From UBA1479 sp963976055 (GTDB lineage: Bacteria > Pseudomonadota > Alphaproteobacteria > Rhodospirillales > Casp-alpha2), in the NCBI GenBank assembly GCA_963976055.1, contig CAXBJB010000005.1, positions 248,001 through 312,000 of the forward strand: a DNA stretch of 64,000 bases. Reading direction: 5' to 3'. The translations under genes and the position numbers were made by a program. The number at the start of each line of letters is the position of its first letter. Within the stretch, counting starts at the first letter, position 1. Positions 8,284 to 16,118 of this stretch are shown piece by piece. The notes under the pieces are model-generated. The model had not been told where the DNA came from, did not search any database, and was given only the letters and a program-made list of their open reading frames with translations.

Positions 8284-9737
8284 TGGCTGCCGACGACCGC
8301 GCCAGCCCGGATCAATCCCCGGTGGACGTCAATGACGCCCGCGCCGCATGGGAGTCTCTTCCGGAAGAAGAACGCACGGCCCTGCGCGACCGCGAGGCCG
8401 CGCGCCTGTTCGCCATCGGCTCCGACCATCAACGGGGTGGCCGCCTGGAAGAGGCGATCCCCGATTACACCCGCGCCCTGGCCCTCAACCCCAATCTGGC
8501 CGAGGCCTACAACAACCTGGGCGTGGTGCTGCGCGCCACGGGCCGGCCGGAAGCGGCTGTTGCCTGCTATCGGCGGGCCATCGCGCTGAAGCCGCGCAAC
8601 GCGTCGTCCCATTCCAACCTGGGCAACGTGCTGCGCGACCTGGGCCGGTTCGAGGCCGCCGTGGCCAGCCATCAGCAAGCCGTGCACTTGGACCCGAAGA
8701 ATCCCGACACCCTGCACAATCTGGGCGTGGCGCTGCGTGACCTGGGCCGCCGCGACCAATCCCTCGACTGTTTCGAACGCGCGCTGGACAACAATCCAGA
8801 CCATATCCCGAGCCTGCTCGACCGCGGGCGGTCGCTGCTTCTGGCGGGCGAATACATCGCCGGTTTCAAGGACCTGGAAGCGCGCTTCCGGATGCGCCGC
8901 TTTCAACTGCGCGGCATGGACACGCCGCGCTGGACCGGCGCCAAGGTCAAGGGCAAAACGGTGCTGGTGCCCTGCGAAGGCACCCCGGGCGACATCATCC
9001 AGTTCGCCCGCTACATTCCCATGATCAAGGCCCAGGGCGCCAACGTCGTTCTCGAAGCACCCGCCGCATTGGCCGATCTGCTGGCCACGGTGCCCGGTGT
9101 CGACAAGCTGGTGATCCAGGGGGCGGCCCTGCCGAAATTCGATCTGCACGCGCCGTTGCTGTCGCTCGCCGCCATCTTCAAGACGACTGCCGCCAAGGTG
9201 CCCGCCGCGATCCCCTATATCGCGCCGCCCGATCCGGGGGCCTTTCGCCTGCCGCCCGGCGGCGACTTTCTGAAGGTCGGGATCGCCTGGGAGGACGAGC
9301 GGACGCCGGCCCATGTCACGCCGACGCCGGGGCTGCGCCCATTCCTAGACCTGGCCGGTCTGGCCGGAGTCACGTTGTTCGGCCTGCAGACGGGTCCGGC
9401 ATCGGGCGATCTGAAGGCACAGGGCGCGGATGCCCTGATCATCGACGTGGCACGCCGGGCCGGCGGGCTGGCCGGTCTCACGGCTTATATCGATCAGATG
9501 GATTTGGTGATCGCCGTCGACGGCGCCGTTGCACATCTGGCCGGCGCGCTGGGCAAGGAAACCTGGCTGATCGCCCCGGCCTCACCCGATTGGCGCTGGG
9601 GCACCTCCGGCGATGCCACGCCCTGGTATCCGACGATGCGCATCCTGCGCACGGAACGCCGGGGTGACTGGTCGGCATTGCTGGACCAGACCCGGCGCGA
9701 CCTGCGGGCCCGGATGCGGCGCGGCAACGGAACGTAG
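8283..9737 (+). CDS. TPR protein with C-terminal glycosyltransferase-9-like domain
   Basis: A 484-residue protein. Residues 40-190 hold about four tetratricopeptide repeats (for example AEAYNNLGVVLRATGRPEAA). From about residue 225 the sequence follows the heptosyltransferase/GT9-like pattern seen behind TPRs in many Rhodospirillales proteins: PCEGTPGDIIQFARYIPMI, a central FLKVGIAW strand, the acidic MDLVIAVDGAVAHLAGALG motif, and a late DWRWGTSGDATPWYPTMRI. Such proteins probably glycosylate or bind cell-surface components; the donor and acceptor are unknown. Ribosome site GGAGG lies four bases before the ATG. It converges with the PagL gene, with eight bases between stops. Confidence 0.75.
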   Translation: MAADDRASPDQSPVDVNDARAAWESLPEEERTALRDREAARLFAIGSDHQRGGRLEEAIPDYTRALALNPNLAEAYNNLGVVLRATGRPEAAVACYRRAIALKPRNASSHSNLGNVLRDLGRFEAAVASHQQAVHLDPKNPDTLHNLGVALRDLGRRDQSLDCFERALDNNPDHIPSLLDRGRSLLLAGEYIAGFKDLEARFRMRRFQLRGMDTPRWTGAKVKGKTVLVPCEGTPGDIIQFARYIPMIKAQGANVVLEAPAALADLLATVPGVDKLVIQGAALPKFDLHAPLLSLAAIFKTTAAKVPAAIPYIAPPDPGAFRLPPGGDFLKVGIAWEDERTPAHVTPTPGLRPFLDLAGLAGVTLFGLQTGPASGDLKAQGADALIIDVARRAGGLAGLTAYIDQMDLVIAVDGAVAHLAGALGKETWLIAPASPDWRWGTSGDATPWYPTMRILRTERRGDWSALLDQTRRDLRARMRRGNGT

Positions 9738-9745
9738 ATTAAAAC

Positions 9746-10594
9746 CTAGAAGCGGTAACTGTAACGCAGACCGATGTTTTCCAGACCTTCGTTGTGATCG
9801 CAGATCTTGGCGTTCGAGATATGGTCGAAGATGGCCGCGATCTTGTGATGTTCGGTCAGCTGCCAGCCGAGAGTGAACGATTCCCGGAACAACAGGTGAC
9901 AGCCCAGGTCCTTCTTGTCGAGCGCGCCTGAATCCGTCTCGCCATCGTGATAGGCGCCGCCGACGCTGAGCCCCGCGAACAGACCCTTCCACAGGTTCCA
10001 TTCATAACTGAGACCGGCGAACACCTGGCTGGTGTCGCCCTCGGAATTGATGTTGGCGCCGATATGGGGTTCCGGGCTCCAAATGAGGTCGAGGAACTTG
10101 GGCGAGGCGAAGCGGATTTCGATATGCCCGTCGTAGCCGTCTTCCTTGGAATTGGAGAACGGTCCGTCGTCGTGGACCAAGGCGCCGATGGAAATTTCGG
10201 AGACGATGCCGCCAAGCGGCTTGCCGCGTGAGCTGGCGCGGGCCCCCCGTTCCGTGCCGCCGGGCCACAGCGGCCCCGTCTTCGACGACACCGGCGTCAT
10301 GGGTTCGGCCTGCGGCTGCGGCGCCGGCGCGGAGGCCGAAACGGGGCGGACCTGGGACCGAGGGACGGGGCGCGCCGGCATGGGGGCGTAAATCGGCTGA
10401 GCCACGCGGCCGGCGGCGGGCTGTCCCGGCCGGGCCTGATCCCACTCTTTGGCCGGACGGGCGGCAAAGGGATGGGCCTTGCCCATCAGAATTCGGATGT
10501 CGTATCCGGTCGACGCACTATCCGCCTGCGCACTGGAAACGGCCACCATGCAGAGCCCCAGGGCCCAGCACAATTCCTTGAATTTATTATACAA
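9746..10594 (-). CDS. PagL-type acyloxyacyl hydrolase (lipid A 3-O-deacylase) with proline-rich extension
   Basis: A 282-residue outer-membrane enzyme. The signal peptide ends at Ala24 (SSAQA). Residues 25 to about 125 are rich in Pro, Ala and Arg and look unstructured. Residues 130-282 form a beta-barrel pattern ending in an aromatic residue (YSYRF). The PagL catalytic triad is visible as His258, Ser260 and Glu272, with the same 2- and 14-residue spacing as in Pseudomonas PagL. PagL removes the 3-O acyl chain from lipid A. Typical PagL is 150-190 residues, so the extension is the odd part. GAGGGG lies nine bases before the ATG. Confidence 0.75.
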   Translation of the reverse strand: MYNKFKELCWALGLCMVAVSSAQADSASTGYDIRILMGKAHPFAARPAKEWDQARPGQPAAGRVAQPIYAPMPARPVPRSQVRPVSASAPAPQPQAEPMTPVSSKTGPLWPGGTERGARASSRGKPLGGIVSEISIGALVHDDGPFSNSKEDGYDGHIEIRFASPKFLDLIWSPEPHIGANINSEGDTSQVFAGLSYEWNLWKGLFAGLSVGGAYHDGETDSGALDKKDLGCHLLFRESFTLGWQLTEHHKIAAIFDHISNAKICDHNEGLENIGLRYSYRF

Positions 10595-10819
10595 AATAGC
10601 CCCTCATTCGCTCCAGGGCGCCGCTTTCGACGTTCCCCTGTCCCCGGTCATATCCCTGGCATTCAGTCCCGATTAAGGAAGCAGATCGGCCTTAAACAAG
10701 GGTAAACCTTCTTTCTGTTTAATGGACGGGGCGGCAATCGTCCAGCGCCGCCGTCGGCTCCGATTGGATCGGGCAATCGGAGAATGGGCGGATAGCGTTT
10801 AACAAGCAGGCCAGGGTCC

Positions 10820-12730
10820 GTGAACAGCAGGAAACAACAGTTCCGCGACAAGGATATCATCTTCCGCGAGGGGGATCCGGCGACCCGTGCCTTCACCATC
10901 ATCGCCGGCAAGGTCGAACTGATGACCGAGGTCGACGGCAAGGAAAAGCATCTGGGTGTTCTCGGCCCAGGCAAGACCTTGGGCGATGCGGATGTCGCGC
11001 ACGGCCGCCACAAATCGACGGCGATCGCCGCCGGCACGGTGACCCTGCGCCCGCTCGACCAGCAGGCCCTGGCCCTGGTCAAGGCACCGGTTCAGGGGCC
11101 CGGCCTGCTGGCCCGCCTGCTCGCCCCCCTGGCCGCGCCGAACACCGGAGCACCACACCGCCGGTTTTCCCTGTTCGGCTGGTTCCGCCAGATCAAGGAA
11201 GCCAGTCAGCCCACCGACCCGACCCGCATCGAAATCCGCGTTGCGGCCCTGCCCCCCGAAGGCCAAGCCCCGGAAGGTTTCACCCCCGATACCGGCGCCG
11301 CGACGGACCCTGAAATCCTGATCCTCGACGCCTTCGCCGAACTGGAAGGCGTGCGCGCCCGCCCCTTGAAGAAGCCACTTACTCTCCCTGAAGACACGGA
11401 ACCCGAGGACCGCGCGAACCGCCTGCACTGGGCCGCCCGCCAGGCCCTGGCCCAGGCCGAGGCGGACATCCTGATCTGCTTCGAACTGGACGCCGCCGGC
11501 AAGCGCCTGACCCTGCGCTTTCTGCCCTTGGGCATCCAAAACGAGGACCCGCCCGGAATGTTCCATGCAGCCCAGGCGCTGGTGCTGCCGGCCCAGCCGG
11601 ATCCGGCCCTGACGGCCCTGGCGACGGCGGTCACCCTGACGGCGACGATCCCGCTGACCGAGGTCAAGAAGAGCCGCCTCGCCAAGGTCCTGCCCCAGGC
11701 CATGGAACGCGCCGCCCCGGCCATCGAAGCCCTGGGCACGGCACCGGACATCACGGACCGCGACCGCGCCATCGCCCGGCTGTTTTTCGCCAATCTGCTG
11801 ACGCTTCAGTCGGGTCCGGCGGGACAGCTTGAGGGCTACCGCATGGCCGCCGACATCTACGGTCAGGCCATCGCCTTCCTGAAGGATGACGCCGACGCCT
11901 TCGACCGCGCCGTGGCGCAGCGCGCGCTCGGCGCGATCCTGCCGACCCTGGCGCCCGAATGGGAAACCCTGGAGATGGCGGCCGACGACGAACACAAGGC
12001 CGCCGGCCCGATGGCCCAGGCGATGGCCCTTCTGGAAGCGGCGGCCGAGCAGTTCACCCGCGACACCTACCCCAAGGAATGGGCGGCGCTGCAAAATAGG
12101 ATGGGGCAGATCTGCTACCGCATCGACGCCCAGGAAGGCGACCAGGACCTTCTGAAACAGGCCCTGAACCACTATCAGGCCGCCTTACAGGTGTTCAACC
12201 GGATCGACCATCCCATGCGCTGGGCCGAGGTCATGAACAACATCGGTCAGGCGGCGGCGATCCTGGGCGAGCAGTTGAAATCGGTGGAACTGTTTGAAAA
12301 AGCCATTGAGGCGTGCTCCGGCGCATTGGAAGTCCGCCACAAGCTGGACCATCCGCTGCTGTGGGCGGCGACCCAGAACAACCTGGGCTCGGCCTTGTTC
12401 ATGCTGTCCAAGCTGACCCATGATCCGGGCCAGCTGGAAGCCGCCCGCGAGGCCTTTTCCCTGGCCAAGGGCGTGTACGAGGCGCGCGGCGCCCACCGCC
12501 TGACCATGATCACGGAAAAGAACCTATCGCGGGTCGAACGCCTGATGGAACTCGCGCGGCCCAAGTCGCCGCCGCCCCTGCCGTGGGAGCCCAAGGATTA
12601 CGCCCCGCATCTGGCGGAAGCGTCCGGCGATGCGGACGATGACGAAGAAGAGGGCGACATGTCGGTCTATGACGCCCCGAAGGACGACGATGACGACCGC
12701 AGCCTCAAAAGCCGGGCCGCCGGAGCCTGA
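10820..12730 (+). CDS. Cyclic-nucleotide-binding-like domain fused to TPR-rich protein
   Basis: A 636-residue cytoplasmic protein starting at GTG. Residues 3-85 resemble a CRP-type cyclic-nucleotide-binding domain (DIIFREGDPATRAFTIIAGKVEL, then a glycine turn LGPGKTLGDADV), but the phosphate-binding cassette is weak, so ligand binding is uncertain. A linker with a Pro-rich stretch follows. Residues 340-580 are helical with TPR-like repeats (WAALQNRMGQICYRI, WAEVMNNIGQAAAILG, WAATQNNLGSALFML). The last 40 residues are very acidic (DADDDEEEGDM, DDDDD). There is no HTH or enzyme domain, so it probably works as a scaffold or sensor. It is transcribed away from the PagL gene across a 225-base spacer. 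Confidence 0.65.
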   Translation: MNSRKQQFRDKDIIFREGDPATRAFTIIAGKVELMTEVDGKEKHLGVLGPGKTLGDADVAHGRHKSTAIAAGTVTLRPLDQQALALVKAPVQGPGLLARLLAPLAAPNTGAPHRRFSLFGWFRQIKEASQPTDPTRIEIRVAALPPEGQAPEGFTPDTGAATDPEILILDAFAELEGVRARPLKKPLTLPEDTEPEDRANRLHWAARQALAQAEADILICFELDAAGKRLTLRFLPLGIQNEDPPGMFHAAQALVLPAQPDPALTALATAVTLTATIPLTEVKKSRLAKVLPQAMERAAPAIEALGTAPDITDRDRAIARLFFANLLTLQSGPAGQLEGYRMAADIYGQAIAFLKDDADAFDRAVAQRALGAILPTLAPEWETLEMAADDEHKAAGPMAQAMALLEAAAEQFTRDTYPKEWAALQNRMGQICYRIDAQEGDQDLLKQALNHYQAALQVFNRIDHPMRWAEVMNNIGQAAAILGEQLKSVELFEKAIEACSGALEVRHKLDHPLLWAATQNNLGSALFMLSKLTHDPGQLEAAREAFSLAKGVYEARGAHRLTMITEKNLSRVERLMELARPKSPPPLPWEPKDYAPHLAEASGDADDDEEEGDMSVYDAPKDDDDDRSLKSRAAGA

Positions 12731-12850
12731 TTCCCACCGGCCCCAAGGGGACTTGCACCCGGCGGCGAAGATATTACATTTAGGGCTCAGCGGCGCGTCC
12801 GGGCCATCGGACCGGCATGGCGCGACAACCCAAGGACCGCGGACGGCCCA

Positions 12851-13090
12851 ATGACCACCTTACGTTCACCCATCGGATCGGAGATCACCTGGCGTCAGCC
12901 GGACGGTGAATTGGTGTCCTGCGAGGAAAAACTGAAGGTCCTGAACGAGAACCTCGAGGAAATCCGCCAGTACTGCCAGGATGCCTTCGAGGACGCGATC
13001 CTCATGGGCTGCGACGAGGCCCAGGTCCGCGAGGTCCTGCAGTCCGTCGTCGACGCCATCGAGAACCCCTACAAGGGCCGCGCGTCCTAA
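12851..13090 (+). CDS. Small conserved hypothetical protein
   Basis: A 79-residue acidic, mostly helical protein with a possible amphipathic helix at residues 25-70. It has two cysteines in the C-terminal half (EIRQYCQDAF and LMGCDEAQ). I do not recognise the family. Codon use matches its neighbours, which supports a real gene. It follows the cyclic-nucleotide/TPR gene by 120 bases and converges with the EAL gene (20 bases between stops). Confidence 0.55.
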   Translation: MTTLRSPIGSEITWRQPDGELVSCEEKLKVLNENLEEIRQYCQDAFEDAILMGCDEAQVREVLQSVVDAIENPYKGRAS

Positions 13091-13110
13091 CCTGATTTTT
13101 CGAGAAGCAC

Positions 13111-14871
13111 CTAATCCGCGCCGATGAAGCGGTCGGCGAAGGTGAAGGGATCGGGGCTGGGCTTGCCGAAGTGCCAACCCTGGCCGTAGTCGATGCCGCA
13201 ATAGAACAGCTTGTTGGCGGCGTCCTGGTCCTCGACCATTTCCGCAACCGTATGAACCCCCGCCGAGGAACACATCTTGGCCATGGACGACAGCATGTCG
13301 CGGCCCTTGTCCGAGGCGCAGGCCCGACGCACCACGGGGCCGTCGAACTTGACCACGTCGACGTCGAGGGCGTTGAGATAATCGAAGCTGGCGGCCCCCG
13401 CGCCGAAATCGTCGAGACAGAACTGGAACCCGCGCGAGCGGATTTCCTGGATCACCTTATTGAGGGTTTCCAGGTCCTCGGCCTCGGCCGATTCCGTCAG
13501 CTCGAACATCACCCGGCGGTTCATGTCGCGGCGGCTTTCGAGAACCTGGATCAGGCGCTGCACGAATTGCGGCTGAGCCAGCGACAGGGATGACAGGTTG
13601 ACCGCCACCGGCGGCAGCGGCCCGCGTTTCGCCATATGGCCCAGAATGTCCATGACCTGACGGACCACGGCAAAATCGAAATCGACGATCAGGCCCAGTT
13701 GTTCGGCCAGGGTGATGATCTGGAACGTCGTCTTGGCGCGGGTCTGGTCGCGGAACCGGGACAGGGCCTCGAAATGATGGACCCGGCCCAGACGCAGGTC
13801 GCAGATCGGCATGAACACCAGATCGAAGTCGCAGCGTTCCGTCGTGTCCTTGATGAACTTCACGGTTTCCACCGTGTCCTGCATCATGTCGTCGAGCGCG
13901 TCCGACAGTTTTTCGACCGGCAACCGGGCCTTGCCCGTGCAGAACTGCTGCATGGTGTGGACCAGGGCGCGGGCGACCTGGTCCTCGCTGAGCCCGGCAC
14001 CATCGGCGTCCAGGGTCGATGAGCGGGCACCGAAGTCGGCAGCCTTGTCGCCGAGAAGCTGCTGGGCGGCTTCCTCGACCTTCATGTTCACGGCCTCGGG
14101 ATCGACGTCGCCGCCGTGGACATAGGCGAAGTTCTCGGCGTCCAGCTGGCCTGCCGTGCTGCCGCCGAGCGAATGAGTTTTCAGAATGCTGCCGACGGCG
14201 GTCATCAGGTTGCGCTTCTCGCTGGCGCCCAGGGTTTCGGTCAGGGACTTGACGTTGTCCAGACGCACGAAGGTGAGCTGCCCCCGGGCGCCCGTGCGGT
14301 CGTAATCCTGGATGCGCTCGACGGCGGCACGGGTGAAGGACTCGCGCTCCAGCACGCCCGACCATTCGTCCTCGATCAGGTCCTCGGCCGGGACATGGGT
14401 CTTGCGCAACGGTTCGACCTTCAGCGCCAGGAAATAGTGGTCCTCGAAATCGGGCATGCGGTAGCCGGAAAACACCACGGGAATGCGTTTGCCGGCGGTG
14501 CTTTTCAGGTCGAGGACGACGTCCTCCAGGCGACCATTGCGGCCACCGCCGGTCAGCAGGTCACGGGCGTAGGTCTTGTGCTCGTCACCGACGAAGTCGA
14601 GGAACGACGAGCCGATCAGGGTTTCCGGCGTGGCGCCCAGCACCGGGGTCACCCCGGCGGCGAAGGCGATGTTGTAGTCGCCGTCCAGTTCAAGAAGCAG
14701 ATCCGCGCGGCAGAAGGCCAGGGCCACGAAGCGTTCGCGGTCGGTCTTGCCCTGGGCGCGGGATTTCGCCGCGGGCTTGGCCTTGGCGGCCGTGCCCGTT
14801 TTCCCCGCCGTGTCATTCCTGTCCGCGTCGGCCATGGCGGCCCCCAAACTTTTGAGCGCGATCTCGTTCAT
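13111..14871 (-). CDS. PAS - degenerate GGDEF - EAL protein (c-di-GMP phosphodiesterase)
   Basis: A 586-residue cytoplasmic signalling protein. An Ala/Lys-rich tail comes first (residues 1-45), then a PAS-like domain (about 50-155), then a GGDEF-fold domain (about 175-320) whose signature is replaced by LDAENF and so cannot make c-di-GMP. The EAL domain is at about 345-580. It keeps the EAL glutamate (FEAL, residues 367-370), the Asn of VNLSS, the Glu of FELTES, the DD of DDFGAG, a following Lys (VVKFDG) and the loop glutamate region AEMVED. So it should hydrolyse c-di-GMP to pGpG. No membrane segment is seen. It converges with the 79-residue gene. Confidence 0.8.
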   Translation of the reverse strand: MNEIALKSLGAAMADADRNDTAGKTGTAAKAKPAAKSRAQGKTDRERFVALAFCRADLLLELDGDYNIAFAAGVTPVLGATPETLIGSSFLDFVGDEHKTYARDLLTGGGRNGRLEDVVLDLKSTAGKRIPVVFSGYRMPDFEDHYFLALKVEPLRKTHVPAEDLIEDEWSGVLERESFTRAAVERIQDYDRTGARGQLTFVRLDNVKSLTETLGASEKRNLMTAVGSILKTHSLGGSTAGQLDAENFAYVHGGDVDPEAVNMKVEEAAQQLLGDKAADFGARSSTLDADGAGLSEDQVARALVHTMQQFCTGKARLPVEKLSDALDDMMQDTVETVKFIKDTTERCDFDLVFMPICDLRLGRVHHFEALSRFRDQTRAKTTFQIITLAEQLGLIVDFDFAVVRQVMDILGHMAKRGPLPPVAVNLSSLSLAQPQFVQRLIQVLESRRDMNRRVMFELTESAEAEDLETLNKVIQEIRSRGFQFCLDDFGAGAASFDYLNALDVDVVKFDGPVVRRACASDKGRDMLSSMAKMCSSAGVHTVAEMVEDQDAANKLFYCGIDYGQGWHFGKPSPDPFTFADRFIGAD

Positions 14872-15014
14872 GTCGAGCCTACCTCACCCCGTCGCCGGGG
14901 TCCACGGGCGGCCCCCCTGGCCGACCTTATGACAAAAGCGTAGGGATGCGGGGCCGCGCCCTCTGTGACGGGCGGCACAATTTTGAAATTAAAGGAAAAT
15001 GAGTTGCGCCGTCG

Positions 15015-16106
15015 TTACGAGCCGGCGGCGTCCTCGACCAGGTCCTTCATGCGCTTGGCGATCGCGTTGTAGCGATAGTCGGAGATGCGGAACACCCAGG
15101 GGCCGGTGCGCGCGCGCAGCCCGTCCGCCTCGGCCGTGCCCTCGCCGCCGGCAATGTCGAGCGACACCCAATATTCGGCCGCCGGCCCCTTGGGATCGCC
15201 CTTGGGCAGTTCGATCAGGGCGGTCACGGTCAGCCCGTCAAAGGTTTCGTAGACGACGCGGGTCGCCGTGGCCGGATCGACCGGATGTTTTTCGCGGCGC
15301 GCGACGTCCATGATCTTGTACTCGTCGATGGCCGACGCGATGCCGTTGACGCTGAACCGGCTTTTCACCTTCTTGCCGTCGGGAACGCCGTTCAGGACGA
15401 AATCCAAATCCCCCTGCTGTTCCTTGAAGATGGAAATCTTCTCGCCGTCGGCGTGATGAATTTCGGCGCGGCGGATGCGCTTGGTCGGAATATCGAAGAT
15501 GTCCATATCGATCCATTCGGAAATCAGCTTGCCGATTTCGATGGAGCCCTTGGCCAGCCAGGCCTGGTCCTTGCCGGGAATGCGGAAATAGGTGCCGCCC
15601 TCGGCCGAACCTTCGAGCGCGCTGCGGGCCGTGCCGATCACCATGTCGACCATCGGCCGCCCGCCCTTGTCGCCCAGACGCAGGCCGATGGCTTTCGAGC
15701 CCACGGCATCGGGATCACCGAGATCAAGCCGCGGAAACAGCTCCGGCGTGGCGGTCTTGGGCGCCAGATAGGTGAGCTCCGCCACGCGCAGCGCCAGCGC
15801 GTTCACCTGGCTTGCCTTCACCGGGTACATGTCGCGCTCGACGATGCCCCAGCCGCCGGAATCCTTGGTATCCGCCGGCTGGGTGCCGTCGGCCTCGGCG
15901 TTGCGCTTGAAGGTCAGCGTCCCGCCTTCGTGGCTTTCGATGCGCACCGTGTCGACATCGTTCAGGTTGTCGATCAGGCCGGGCACCACCGGGTCGCCCA
16001 GGTTGGCATAGACCGCGTCGCCGGGACGGGTGACCACGGCGGCGGCGGCCGCAACGATGCCCAGCACCGTGGCGACGAGAAGGATCAGGAAGTTTTTCGC
16101 GCTCAT
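15015..16106 (-). CDS. DUF4340 domain-containing protein of an ABC exporter operon
   Basis: A 363-residue protein with one N-terminal membrane helix (about residues 5-26) and a long periplasmic part. The periplasmic part has repeated beta-strand units (the WGIVERDMYPVKASQVNALA segment is typical of DUF4340). The family occurs almost only behind GldG-like genes, as here: its start lies 12 bases after the gldG-like stop, at the end of the operon. A role as an accessory periplasmic subunit is likely, but no activity is known. Charged and hydrophobic residues alternate regularly, which fits a beta-sandwich. Confidence 0.75.
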   Translation of the reverse strand: MSAKNFLILLVATVLGIVAAAAAVVTRPGDAVYANLGDPVVPGLIDNLNDVDTVRIESHEGGTLTFKRNAEADGTQPADTKDSGGWGIVERDMYPVKASQVNALALRVAELTYLAPKTATPELFPRLDLGDPDAVGSKAIGLRLGDKGGRPMVDMVIGTARSALEGSAEGGTYFRIPGKDQAWLAKGSIEIGKLISEWIDMDIFDIPTKRIRRAEIHHADGEKISIFKEQQGDLDFVLNGVPDGKKVKSRFSVNGIASAIDEYKIMDVARREKHPVDPATATRVVYETFDGLTVTALIELPKGDPKGPAAEYWVSLDIAGGEGTAEADGLRARTGPWVFRISDYRYNAIAKRMKDLVEDAAGS

Positions 16107-16118
16107 GCCGGCTCTCCC

